Below are positions 53,961 to 61,869 of a stretch of DNA of 64,000 nt, piece after piece. The notes under the pieces are model-generated. The model searched no databases. It saw only the letters and a program-made list of their open reading frames with translations, and was not told the origin of the DNA. How positions within the stretch are numbered: position 1 is the stretch's first letter; the number at the start of each line of letters is the position of its first letter. Source of the stretch: Pedobacter sp. PACM 27299 (lineage in GTDB: Bacteria > Bacteroidota > Bacteroidia > Sphingobacteriales > Sphingobacteriaceae); contig NZ_CP012996.1 in assembly GCF_001412655.1 (NCBI RefSeq), forward strand, positions 1,798,001 through 1,862,000, in the 5' to 3' direction. Made by a program: the position numbers and the translations under genes.

Positions 53961-55052
53961 ATGGTTTCTTTAAAAAGCCGTTCCTATATTACCGTGCTAT
54001 TGCATTTCCTGCTTTGGGGGTTGTTTGCTTTCATTTTGCTTTTTTATCACCCTTTGTCCTGGAATATCCGCCTGCCTTTACAGTTTTGGATTAAACAAGG
54101 ACTCGTATTGGTGATTCTGATGCTGGTGTTTTACCTAAATAGTGGTGTGCTGGTGCCGCGATTGTTGCTGAAAAATAAGAATATCTTATTCATCGTTATT
54201 GTGCTGGCGATTGCTGTGCTTGCCGGCCCTTTGGTGAAAGGCCTTGAAAACATATTAGACCTGCCATTTCTGATGGAAAAGGCTGCTCAAAAGATTGGTA
54301 TTCCACGTTTGCCAAGAAGAGACGATGGAATAGACCTTTTCTTAGTCATGATGATTTTGCTCATTGTTGGCATCAGCACCAGCCTAACCTTAATTCAGAA
54401 ATGGCAAACCGATAAGCAATTAAGAGAACTATTAGAAAAGGAAAAGATCAGCTCAGAGCTCTCCTTTTTAAAGGCACAGATCAATCCACATTTCTTTTTC
54501 AATACTTTAAACAATATATATGCACTTACCCATGTGGATGTGGAAGCTTCTCGGAAAGCACTCCATAAGTTGTCAAGGATGATGCGCTACCTGCTGTATG
54601 AAACACAGCAAGGCAGTACGCCGCTGAGTAAAGAACTTTCCTTTATCAGTGACTATATTGAATTGATGCGCCTTCGTTTGAGTGATAATGTGAAAATATC
54701 TTTTGAAAAGTCGGGCCTGCAGGAGGAGCTGATGCTGGCTCCCATGCTCTTTCTTCCTTACATTGAAAACGCATTTAAACATGGGATAAGCATGCTTTCT
54801 CCTTCAGAGATTCGCATCACCATGAAAATGAATGGGCCAGTATTAGAGATGATGGTGGAGAACTCCATTTTTAAAGAGCAGCACACCTTGCCGGATGTTT
54901 ATGGTGGAATTGGATTAACCAACACAAAACGACGTTTGGATTTGTTGTATCCAGGAAAATACACCTTTTCGGCTGCAAAGACTGAATCCGGCAATGCGTT
55001 TATCGTTCACTTAACACTAATTCTTGATGGTACTGAAATGTATAGCAGTTGA
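53961..55052 (+). CDS. LytS/YehU-type sensor histidine kinase
   Basis: A 363-residue kinase with four predicted helices (about 8-30, 45-65, 70-95 and 130-152), a coiled linker and H177 in KAQINPHFFFNTLNN, then LPYIENAFKHG and GIGLTNTKRRLDLLYP. I start at the ATG at 53961 (MVSLKSRSYITVLL); the reading frame is open to 53898 but that would add a less likely N-terminal stretch. The regulator gene overlaps its end by 26 bases. It is divergent from the tolC-macAB operon, which is its likely target. Confidence 0.9.
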   Translation: MVSLKSRSYITVLLHFLLWGLFAFILLFYHPLSWNIRLPLQFWIKQGLVLVILMLVFYLNSGVLVPRLLLKNKNILFIVIVLAIAVLAGPLVKGLENILDLPFLMEKAAQKIGIPRLPRRDDGIDLFLVMMILLIVGISTSLTLIQKWQTDKQLRELLEKEKISSELSFLKAQINPHFFFNTLNNIYALTHVDVEASRKALHKLSRMMRYLLYETQQGSTPLSKELSFISDYIELMRLRLSDNVKISFEKSGLQEELMLAPMLFLPYIENAFKHGISMLSPSEIRITMKMNGPVLEMMVENSIFKEQHTLPDVYGGIGLTNTKRRLDLLYPGKYTFSAAKTESGNAFIVHLTLILDGTEMYSS

Positions 55053-55755
55053 TGATGAACCTCTGGCCCTCGGACTGGTTTGCAGTTTTGTGGAACAAAC
55101 ACCTTTTTTAGAGCTTAAAGGGTGTTTCTCCAGTGGGTTGAAGGCATTGGAAATGGTAAGGGAAGAGGAAATTGACCTCATCTTTCTGGATATTCAGATG
55201 CCTGATCTAAATGGAATTCAGGTGGCACGCTTGTTAGATCATCAGCCAGGTGGTTCAGGACCCAGGGTGATTTTTACCACTGCTTTTAATAATTTTGCAA
55301 TAGATGGCTATAAGGTAGATGCACTCGACTATCTTCTGAAACCTTTTGATTATGAAGAGTTTTTAACCGCAGCAAATAAGGCCAGGAATTATGCGGAAAT
55401 GAAAACTTCTGTTAAGCACCATGTAGAGCCTGCTGATGCATTTATCTTTCTGAAAGTAGAATACCAGTTGCTGAAGGTCGCAATTAAGGACATTCTCTAT
55501 ATTGAAGGTTTGAAAGATTATGTAAAAATATATCTGGAAAATAATGATAAACCAATACTCAGTTTAACCAGTCTTAAAGATCTGGAGGTTAAGCTTTCTC
55601 CTTCCACTTTTATGCGCGTTCACCGTTCCTATATTGTTTCACTGGATAAGATTACTGCGGTCACAAAAAGCACATTATATATCGGAGAACGTATGATCTC
55701 ACTTTCTGAGCAACATAAGGAAGCCTTCAACTCTTACCTCAAAAAATGGCTTTAA
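55027..55755 (+). CDS. LytTR-family response regulator
   Basis: A 242-residue response regulator with a receiver (acidic pocket D9/D10, phosphoacceptor D55 in LIFLDIQMPD, switch lysine in LLKPFDY) and a LytTR DNA-binding domain (about 140-242; FMRVHRSYIVSLDKI). The start is the ATG at 55027, inside the last codons of the kinase gene, giving MVLKCIAVDD; this overlap implies coupled translation. It is the second LytTR system in the window beside an efflux operon. Confidence 0.93.
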   Translation: MVLKCIAVDDEPLALGLVCSFVEQTPFLELKGCFSSGLKALEMVREEEIDLIFLDIQMPDLNGIQVARLLDHQPGGSGPRVIFTTAFNNFAIDGYKVDALDYLLKPFDYEEFLTAANKARNYAEMKTSVKHHVEPADAFIFLKVEYQLLKVAIKDILYIEGLKDYVKIYLENNDKPILSLTSLKDLEVKLSPSTFMRVHRSYIVSLDKITAVTKSTLYIGERMISLSEQHKEAFNSYLKKWL

Positions 55756-55836
55756 ATGTCTATAAAAGTGTTTTCTGGGGCTGTGTTACGTTTGTGTAGT
55801 TTTAAAATGACATTCTGAAAGCAATTTACTATTTGT

Positions 55837-55872
55837 ATTCCTTGGAATTATAATCCATGGATGATATTTTTG
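55837..55872 (+). promoter_or_regulatory. Promoter and palindromic operator of the MarR operon
   Basis: TTG at 55842-55844 and TATTTTTG at 55865-55872 are 20 bases apart, a fair -33/-7 pair. Two perfect palindromes lie inside it: ATTCCTTGGAAT (55837-55848) over the -33 element and TCCATGGA (55854-55861) in the spacer. That is where a MarR repressor would block transcription, so autoregulation is likely. Confidence 0.5.
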
Positions 55873-55909
55873 TGTCTGCCTTTTATGAGGCTGAAATAAA
55901 TTAAGAAAC

Positions 55910-56347
55910 ATGAAGATAGAAGAAGAGTTAAAACATCAATTTCTGACACCCCAGCAGCGGGCTGCCACGAATATCATTTTCACTTCTAACTGGATCCTGA
56001 ACAAGATTGCAGTTGCGTTAAAACCAACCGGTTTATCGCTGCAACAGTTTAATGTGCTGAGTATTTTACATGGACAGGAGGGACAAACCGCCACTGTCAA
56101 TCTGATCAAAGATCGTTTGATAGACCGGATGCCCAATGTTTCCAGGTTGCTCAATAAGTTGATGGATAAGGGCTTGATTGTTAAAGAGCGCAACTTGTCG
56201 GATCAACGTGTGGTGTATGTGACGCTGAGCCCTGAAGGGCTAAAGCTAAAAATGGCAGCCAGAGCGATTATCGATCAGGGGGTGCTCGACCTCAATAGTG
56301 AAGATGCTGATCTGCTGAATGACTTATTGGAAAAATTAAGAAAATAA
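55910..56347 (+). CDS. MarR-family transcriptional regulator
   Basis: A 145-residue winged-helix regulator. LSLQQFNVLSILHGQEG marks the start of the DNA-binding part, RMPNVSRLLNKLMDKGLI is the recognition helix, and RNLSDQRVVYVTLSPEGLK is the wing. MarR proteins are dimers usually released from DNA by phenolic compounds, oxidants or electrophiles. It is followed by two reductase genes (13 and 96 bases gap), suggesting it governs a detoxification operon for reactive carbonyls. Confidence 0.92.
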   Translation: MKIEEELKHQFLTPQQRAATNIIFTSNWILNKIAVALKPTGLSLQQFNVLSILHGQEGQTATVNLIKDRLIDRMPNVSRLLNKLMDKGLIVKERNLSDQRVVYVTLSPEGLKLKMAARAIIDQGVLDLNSEDADLLNDLLEKLRK

Positions 56348-56360
56348 AATTGTAAAGAAA

Positions 56361-57362
56361 ATGGCTATGAACAAAGTAATTCTTTTGAACGCAAGACCGG
56401 TAGGAAAACCAGTCATGAGTGATTTTAAATTTATAGAAGAAGCGATGCCTGTGGCCAGTGATGGGCAGCTGCTGTTGAAAACCAAATATGTTTCTGTAGA
56501 TCCGTATTTAAGGGGCAGAATGAATGACTCGGAATCTTATGTTCCACCATTTGAGCTAAATAAACCGATATCATCAGGCATAGTTGCAGAAGTAATAGAA
56601 AGTAAATTGACAGGTTTTGAAAATGGAGACTTTGTTTCCGGAAACCTGGAATGGAAAGAATATCAAAGCCATACTGGCCAGGGATTGATCAAAGTTGATC
56701 CTAAAGCAGCAGATCTAAGTGCTTATTTAGGGGTCCTTGGAATGACTGGTTTGACGGCTTATTGTGGTTTGTTAGAAATAGGAAAACCAAAAGCAGGGGA
56801 AACTATCGTTGTTTCGGGCGCTGCCGGTGCTGTTGGAACGGTGGTTGGTCAAATTGGTAAGATTTTAGGCTGTAGGGTAGTAGGAATTGCAGGTACCGAT
56901 GAAAAGGTTGCCATGCTGAAATCTAAGTTGCATTTTGATGAAGCCATCAATTATAAAACCACTACAGACATGACTGCAGCTGTAAAAGCCGCTTGCCCGA
57001 ATGGAGTAGATGTATATTTTGATAATGTTGGTGGGGCAATCTCTGACGCAGTATTGGCAAATCTGAACAGGTATGCCCGTATCCCGGTTTGTGGTGCCAT
57101 ATCACTGTATAATAATACGACAAAAGATGTTGGTCCTCGTATCCAAACCACGATGGTGATCAAAAGTGCTTTGATGCAGGGCTTTATCGTATCTGTATTT
57201 GCGGATAAATTCCCGGAAGCGATCGCGCAGATGAGTAGCTGGCTGAAAGAAGGTAAATTGACTTACACAGAAACAATAGTGGAAGGCTTTGACCAGATTC
57301 CTCAAGCTTTTATGGACCTTTTTGAAGGTAAGAATGAAGGTAAAATGATCGTTAAGATTTAA
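56361..57362 (+). CDS. NADP-dependent MDR-family reductase (CurA/PTGR type)
   Basis: A 333-residue medium-chain reductase without structural or catalytic zinc ligands. It is most like the leukotriene B4 dehydrogenase/curcumin reductase (CurA) group: VSVDPYLRGRMND (about 46-58), the nucleotide-binding GAAGAVGTVVGQIGK (about 153-167), and YFDNVGG. Such enzymes reduce the alpha,beta double bond of enones and enals with NADPH. The MarR regulator is directly upstream and the iron alcohol dehydrogenase follows. Confidence 0.9.
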   Translation: MAMNKVILLNARPVGKPVMSDFKFIEEAMPVASDGQLLLKTKYVSVDPYLRGRMNDSESYVPPFELNKPISSGIVAEVIESKLTGFENGDFVSGNLEWKEYQSHTGQGLIKVDPKAADLSAYLGVLGMTGLTAYCGLLEIGKPKAGETIVVSGAAGAVGTVVGQIGKILGCRVVGIAGTDEKVAMLKSKLHFDEAINYKTTTDMTAAVKAACPNGVDVYFDNVGGAISDAVLANLNRYARIPVCGAISLYNNTTKDVGPRIQTTMVIKSALMQGFIVSVFADKFPEAIAQMSSWLKEGKLTYTETIVEGFDQIPQAFMDLFEGKNEGKMIVKI

Positions 57363-57458
57363 TCTGATGATCTGTTATAATTAAAAGAATACTGTATTAG
57401 AGGAGCACTGATTTGAAGGCTCTGGTTAATAGTTTAATGATAAAATAATCAAATTGAG

Positions 57459-58619
57459 ATGTTAAATTTTGAATTCAAAAACCCAACCAAAATCATTTTT
57501 GGAAAAGGAGAGATAAAAAAGATAAGTAAAGAAATTCCTACAGGTGCTAAAGTATTGGTGCTTTATGGCGGAGGAAGTATCAAAACCAATGGCGTATACG
57601 ATCAGGTGATCGATGCACTAAAAGGCTTTGAAGTATTGGAGTTCTCAGGAATTCCAGCAAATCCAGAGTATGAGGTTTTGATGCAGGCACTAAAAGTGAT
57701 CAAAGATGAAAAGATTACTTATATGCTGGCAGTAGGTGGTGGTTCTGTAATAGATGGTGTAAAATTCCTTTCAGCAGCAGCGTTATACGATGGTGATATG
57801 CCATGGGATATCCTGACGCAAAATATCAGAACAGAGAAAGGTTTGCCTTTTGCTTCGGTATTGACTTTACCAGCTACAGGATCAGAAATGAACTCTGGTG
57901 CAGTAATTACACGTAAGGAAACTCAGGAAAAACTAGCTATGGGCGGCCCTGGTTTATTTCCGGAATTTTCAATTCTTGATCCTGAAGTGATCAAATCTAT
58001 TCCTAAACGCCAATTGGTAAATGGAGTAACTGATGCTTTTACGCATGTTTTAGAGCAGTATATGACCTATCCTGCAGGTGCACATCTACAGGATCGCTTT
58101 GCAGAAAGTATTTTGCAAACCTTGATTGAAGTAGGTCCAAAGGTGATTGAGAATCCGGAAGACTATGAATCTGCAGCCAACTTTATGTGGAGCTGTACGA
58201 TGGCCTTAAACGGATTGATTCAAAAAGGTGTGCCCACCGATTGGGCTGTCCATGCAATGGGGCATGAGCTGACTGCCTTATTCGGTATTGATCATGCGAG
58301 AACACTGGCGATCATTGCGCCAAGTCATTACCGTTATAATTTCGAAGCTAAGAAAGAAAAACTGGCGCAATATGGTCAGCGTGTTTGGGGAATTACCACT
58401 GGTAGTATCGATGATATCGCCAACGCAGCCATAGCCAGAACTGAAGACTTCTTCCATTCCATGGAGATTGAAACGACACTTTCTGAGTATACGGATGATT
58501 TCGAAGGAACCGCACAAAAGATTTCGAAACGTTTTACAGAAAGAGGTTGGTTAGGATTGGGTGAACATAAAACCCTTTCTCCATCTGATGTAGAGAAGAT
58601 CGTAGAAATGAGTTATTAA
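57459..58619 (+). CDS. Iron-containing alcohol dehydrogenase (YqhD/BDH type)
   Basis: A 386-residue group III alcohol dehydrogenase. The NADPH-binding region includes GGGSVIDGVKF, and the metal ligands are Asp and His in VTDAFTHVLEQY plus histidines in VHAMGHEL and GIDHARTL, the same set as YqhD. YqhD-type enzymes reduce short aldehydes, butyraldehyde and methylglyoxal with NADPH. The stop is followed by a strong terminator. Together with MarR and the enone reductase it forms a plausible aldehyde detoxification unit. Confidence 0.93.
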   Translation: MLNFEFKNPTKIIFGKGEIKKISKEIPTGAKVLVLYGGGSIKTNGVYDQVIDALKGFEVLEFSGIPANPEYEVLMQALKVIKDEKITYMLAVGGGSVIDGVKFLSAAALYDGDMPWDILTQNIRTEKGLPFASVLTLPATGSEMNSGAVITRKETQEKLAMGGPGLFPEFSILDPEVIKSIPKRQLVNGVTDAFTHVLEQYMTYPAGAHLQDRFAESILQTLIEVGPKVIENPEDYESAANFMWSCTMALNGLIQKGVPTDWAVHAMGHELTALFGIDHARTLAIIAPSHYRYNFEAKKEKLAQYGQRVWGITTGSIDDIANAAIARTEDFFHSMEIETTLSEYTDDFEGTAQKISKRFTERGWLGLGEHKTLSPSDVEKIVEMSY

Positions 58620-58642
58620 ATCGTAACTCAGTATGATATTGT

Positions 58643-58670
58643 AGCCCCGGTTCTATCCGGGGCTTTTTTT
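58643..58670 (+). terminator. Intrinsic terminator after the iron alcohol dehydrogenase
   Basis: AGCCCCGG/CCGGGGCT, an 8-bp GC-rich stem with a 6-base loop, is followed by six or more T residues, 23 bases past the stop codon. Confidence 0.88.
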
Positions 58671-58792
58671 ATGCAAGAAATTTGGCAATTCATCTTTCTA
58701 AAAAAGCTTTAAATGCGGGATTCAGAAATAATTCAGGATATTTGCCAGCAGCCTTTTTCTGAAGATTTCCAGGAAAATAAAAAAGCATAAAT

Positions 58793-59476
58793 ATGAATCT
58801 GTTATTAGTTGAGGATGATCTTCGTGTTTCTGAGCTTGTCAAAAGAGGTTTGGAAGAGCATGGGTATCAGGTAACGCTGGCTTATGATGGCCTGATGGGC
58901 AAAAAATTAATGATTGCCAATCATTACGACCTGATCATTACTGATATTGTGCTTCCACAGCTAAATGGTATAGAGCTTTGCAGGGAAATTCGGCTGGTAT
59001 GGTCAGAACTCCCTATCATCATGTTAACGGCCCTGGGAACTACAGAGGATAAACTGGATGGATTTGATGCCGGTGCAAATGACTACCTGGTGAAGCCTTT
59101 TGATTTTCGGGAACTTCATGCCCGTATTAAAGTACTGCTGAGCCGCAATGTTGGCGTTTTGCAGGCCCCAATAATCAAATTACTAAAATATGCAGATCTG
59201 GAAATGAACCTGCAAACGAATGTCGTGTGCCGGATGGGAGAGGAAATTAACCTGACACCTAAAGAGTTCAAGCTTTTGGAATATATGCTGCGCAATAAAG
59301 AAAGAATTCTGACCCGTACAGAGATCGCCGAAAAGGTTTGGGATACCCATTTTGATACCGGAACCAATTTTATTGATGTCTATATGAACTACCTGAGGAA
59401 AAAAATTGATAAGAACTTTGAAAATAAACTGATTCATACCAAAACCGGAATGGGCTTTATTTTTAAAGAAATTTAA
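58793..59476 (+). CDS. OmpR/PhoB-family response regulator
   Basis: A 227-residue regulator with a receiver (E7, D8, D9; phosphoacceptor D51 in LIITDIVLP; LVKPFDF carrying the switch lysine) and a C-terminal winged-helix OmpR/PhoB DNA-binding domain (about 130-227; ELNLTPKEF-like INLTPKEFKLL and FIDVYMNYLRKKID). It is co-directional with the HAMP kinase gene 38 bases downstream. These regulators bind direct repeats about 11 bases apart; such repeats lie at 60967-61010 in front of mgtC. Confidence 0.94.
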   Translation: MNLLLVEDDLRVSELVKRGLEEHGYQVTLAYDGLMGKKLMIANHYDLIITDIVLPQLNGIELCREIRLVWSELPIIMLTALGTTEDKLDGFDAGANDYLVKPFDFRELHARIKVLLSRNVGVLQAPIIKLLKYADLEMNLQTNVVCRMGEEINLTPKEFKLLEYMLRNKERILTRTEIAEKVWDTHFDTGTNFIDVYMNYLRKKIDKNFENKLIHTKTGMGFIFKEI

Positions 59477-59514
59477 ATTTTTGGTTTATTAAACTGCTTT
59501 AATCAGCTGCTATT

Positions 59515-60882
59515 GTGAAAATCCGCTATAAACTGACACTTCTTTTTACATTGCTTTTTACACTGCTCATCTGTGCATTTGCTTTTTTTACCTATTATTC
59601 TTCGGCAGAAAATAGAGAAGATGAGTATTACAAACGATTAAAACAGCTAGCGATTACCAAAAGTAACCTGTTATTAGATGCTAAAGTAGCACCAGATGTT
59701 TTACAGCTGATCTATAAAAATGCGCCAAATAACCTGTTTCAGGAGGAAGTAGCAGTTTATGATACTTCTTTTCACCTATTGTACCATGATGCGGTAAATA
59801 TTGACAAAATCAAGGAAACCAAAAGCATGATCGCCGAGATCGTGGCTAAAGGAGAGATTCAATTTAACCAGGGACAATTACAGGCGGTTGGCTTTCTTTA
59901 TCCTTATAAAGGAAGAAATTATGTGGTGACTGCCGCCGCAAAGGACGAATATGGCCTTGCAAAGTTGCGTCAGCTGCGGTTTATACTGCTGATTTCTGTG
60001 TTGGGCAGCGTGGTGCTGACTGTTTTTGCAGGGTATCTTTTTGCCAGGCATGCTTTAAAACATGTGGCAGAAATGGTAGATGAAATCGAAGAGATGACCG
60101 CAAATAACCTCGATCAGCGTTTAAAAGTGGAAAATGCTAAGGACGAGATTGGTGAACTGGCGATCACCTTTAACCGGATGCTGGATCGTATTGAGCATTC
60201 TTTTGATGCACAAAAAGAGTTTGTTTCTCATATTTCTCATGAATTAAGAACACCTCTGGCCACTGTAATTGCTGAATTGGAGATCTCTCAAAATAAAGAG
60301 AGAACACCTTTGGAATACCAAAACGCGATAGGGCTGGCTTTAAAAGATGCGAGGAAGCTGGCCCGGCTGTCGACCAGTTTATTAGATCTGGCCAATGCCA
60401 ATTACGACCAAACGGAGATTAGCTTCAAAGAACTTCGCCTCGATGAAGTGTTATTAGATGCTCGGATAGAGGTATTGCAGCACCAGCCAGAATATAAAGT
60501 AAACCTCATTTTTGATCAGGAAGCAGAAGATGACGATTTTATTTCTATCTATGGAAATGAGCATTTATTGAAAATCGCTTTCCTCAATTTGATGGAGAAC
60601 AACTGTAAGTTCTCTGAAGATAAACAATCCAATGTTGCAATTTCCTATTATCAGGACAAAACGATGCTCCGTTTTTCTGATCAGGGTATTGGCATCTCGG
60701 AACAAGACCGTCTGCATTTATTCGACCCGTTTTATCGAGGGGATAACCAGTATTACGCAGAGGGAAATGGCATCGGCCTGGCGCTCACAAAAAAGATCAT
60801 CACATTGCATAATGGTGAGATTTCTGTTATTTCTGAAAAAGGAGAAGGAACCACTTTTATCGTTACACTGACTCATGTTTAA
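59515..60882 (+). CDS. HAMP-domain sensor histidine kinase
   Basis: A 455-residue two-helix kinase. TM1 spans about 7-27, a small periplasmic domain of about 130 residues follows, TM2 lies around 157-178, then HAMP (about 180-232; DEIEEMTANNLDQRL), HisKA with H242 in ISHELRTPLATVI, and the ATPase domain (NLMENNCKFSE, DQGIGIS, NGIGLALTKKI). The start is a GTG at 59515-59517. It is the natural partner of the OmpR-type regulator just upstream. In view of the mgtC-mgtA genes next door, a magnesium- or envelope-sensing PhoQ-like role is possible but the periplasmic domain is small and not clearly PhoQ-like. Confidence 0.92.
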   Translation: MKIRYKLTLLFTLLFTLLICAFAFFTYYSSAENREDEYYKRLKQLAITKSNLLLDAKVAPDVLQLIYKNAPNNLFQEEVAVYDTSFHLLYHDAVNIDKIKETKSMIAEIVAKGEIQFNQGQLQAVGFLYPYKGRNYVVTAAAKDEYGLAKLRQLRFILLISVLGSVVLTVFAGYLFARHALKHVAEMVDEIEEMTANNLDQRLKVENAKDEIGELAITFNRMLDRIEHSFDAQKEFVSHISHELRTPLATVIAELEISQNKERTPLEYQNAIGLALKDARKLARLSTSLLDLANANYDQTEISFKELRLDEVLLDARIEVLQHQPEYKVNLIFDQEAEDDDFISIYGNEHLLKIAFLNLMENNCKFSEDKQSNVAISYYQDKTMLRFSDQGIGISEQDRLHLFDPFYRGDNQYYAEGNGIGLALTKKIITLHNGEISVISEKGEGTTFIVTLTHV

Positions 60883-60966
60883 GGCGTATTTATGCTTTCA
60901 TTAAGGACCTGCTTGAGGGGGTTCTTAAGGAGGATGCTTCAGCTTTTTTATAGAGGTGACTCTTCC

Positions 60967-61010
60967 TTTCTAATCACTTTCTAATGATTTTCTAATCATG
61001 CCCTAACGGC
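60967..61010 (+). promoter_or_regulatory. Four 11-bp direct repeats upstream of mgtC, candidate OmpR-family binding array
   Basis: TTTCTAAT begins at 60967, 60978 and 60989, exactly 11 bases apart, and GCCCTAAC follows at 61000 as a weaker fourth unit. OmpR/PhoB/PhoP-type regulators bind tandem half-sites with one-turn (about 11 bases) period. The array ends 19 bases before the -7 element TACTTTTG (61030-61037), overlapping the -33 position, as expected for an activator. GCCCTT/AAGGGC (61009-61023) forms a small dyad after it. Confidence 0.6.
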
Positions 61011-61029
61011 CCTTTCCAAGGGCTAGAGG

Positions 61030-61037
61030 TACTTTTG
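61030..61037 (+). promoter_or_regulatory. -7 promoter element of the mgtC-mgtA operon
   Basis: TACTTTTG matches TAnnTTTG. The inferred transcription start lies near 61043-61044. No good TTTG stands at -33; that position is occupied by the last CTAAC repeat, which fits a promoter dependent on an activator. Confidence 0.55.
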
Positions 61038-61059
61038 TGTCATCAAAAAAACAAAACGT

Positions 61060-61116
61060 ATGGACAAGCCTCCGTGTTATAAGCCATTAATTATTTACCC
61101 TCCCTATTCAGTGTAG
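61060..61116 (+). CDS. Putative proline-rich leader peptide of the mgtC-mgtA operon
   Basis: An 18-codon reading frame, MDKPPCYKPLIIYPPYSV then TAG, starts 16 or so bases after the inferred transcription start, behind an A-rich stretch that resembles Bacteroidota initiation regions. Five of 18 residues are proline, including two Pro-Pro pairs (codons 4-5 and 14-15), and there is no other gene here. In enterobacteria, short proline-rich leader peptides (MgtL, MgtP) couple magnesium level to expression of mgtA and mgtC; the analogy is one of layout and is not homology in sequence. Translation is not proven, and an ORF this short can arise by chance. Confidence 0.4.
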   Translation: MDKPPCYKPLIIYPPYSV

Positions 61117-61122
61117 TATTTC

Positions 61123-61151
61123 CGATACTTTCCTGAAAGGGAATGATATCG
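61123..61151 (+). promoter_or_regulatory. Hairpin between the leader ORF and mgtC
   Basis: CGATA (61123-61127) pairs with TATCG (61147-61151) and TTTCCT (61129-61134) with AGGGAA (61138-61143; one G-T pair) across a GAA loop, 11 pairs with a small internal loop. It begins 6 bases after the leader stop and ends 7 bases before the mgtC ATG, so it could mask initiation. AGGGA (61138-61142) can also pair with TCCCT (61101-61105), which overlaps the leader's last Pro-Pro codons, giving an alternative fold that a ribosome on those codons would prevent. Confidence 0.4.
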
Positions 61152-61158
61152 AAAAGCA

Positions 61159-61869
61159 ATGTTAAGTACACTAGACTTCAGCAGCCGTTTATTATTAGCC
61201 CTCAGTTTGGGCGCTGCGATTGGCATAGAACGCCAATGGCATCAACGTATCGCAGGATTACGCACCAATACCCTGGTCTCTTTGGGTGCCGCAATATTCA
61301 TTACCCTGGCGGTAAAAATCGGGGGCGATGCCAGTGGCAGGGTCGCTTCTTATATCGTGAGTGGTATTGGTTTTCTCGGTGCCGGAGTGATCATGAAGGA
61401 TGGAATGAATGTAAGGGGACTCAACACTGCAGCCACACTCTGGTGTTCTGCAGCGATTGGCGCACTCTCTGGAATGGGCTTTTACCCTGAAGCAGCAATT
61501 GCTACAAGTTTCATCGTACTCGCACACCTTATTTTACGCCCTATAGGTCTTAAACTAGGCAAAAACTCATTTCATCCCAAAAGTGAAACTGCTCAAACTG
61601 AGTATTTGATTTCCATCAAATGCAAAGAGCGGGTAGAAAATCACATCCGTGTTTTACTGCTCCAGCACCTTGGGAATCATGAAAAGCTCATGCTCAGGGC
61701 ACTGACCAGCAGCGATAACGGTGATCCTGCGAATGCAATCATTACTGCGGAGTTAGTTGCTGTAGGAAATCAGGATGAATTAATGGAAAAAATGGTGAGC
61801 AGGCTGACGATTGAAGCAGAAGTAATGCGGGTAAGCTGGGAATTAACAGGACAACAATCAGAGTTATGA
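61159..61869 (+). CDS. mgtC: MgtC/SapB family membrane protein
   Basis: A 236-residue protein. The N-terminal MgtC/SapB domain (about 8-135) has four or five helices and includes GAAIGIERQWHQRIAGLRTN and GIGFLGAGVIMKDG, the most conserved segments. A C-terminal ACT-like cytosolic domain (about 145-230) follows. In Salmonella MgtC supports growth at low magnesium and modulates the F1Fo ATP synthase. Here its stop overlaps the start of the magnesium ATPase gene as ATGA, so the two are translated together, like the mgtCB operon. The start ATG at 61159 sits directly after the leader hairpin. Confidence 0.93.
   Translation: MLSTLDFSSRLLLALSLGAAIGIERQWHQRIAGLRTNTLVSLGAAIFITLAVKIGGDASGRVASYIVSGIGFLGAGVIMKDGMNVRGLNTAATLWCSAAIGALSGMGFYPEAAIATSFIVLAHLILRPIGLKLGKNSFHPKSETAQTEYLISIKCKERVENHIRVLLLQHLGNHEKLMLRALTSSDNGDPANAIITAELVAVGNQDELMEKMVSRLTIEAEVMRVSWELTGQQSEL

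Noticed and set aside
60883..60955. Terminator after the HAMP kinase gene
   Set aside because: AAGGACC/GGTTCTT can pair but is not followed directly by a U tract; the later TTTTTT lacks a convincing stem, so read-through toward mgtC cannot be judged.
60883..61158. M-box type magnesium riboswitch in front of mgtC
   Set aside because: The interval between the inferred transcript start and mgtC is only about 115 bases and lacks the long three-stem M-box architecture; a leader peptide with a hairpin fits better.
61143..61490. Alternative reading frame of 115 codons over the start of mgtC
   Set aside because: Composition is Arg/Trp/Cys-rich and typical of an out-of-frame shadow; the MgtC frame has clear family motifs.
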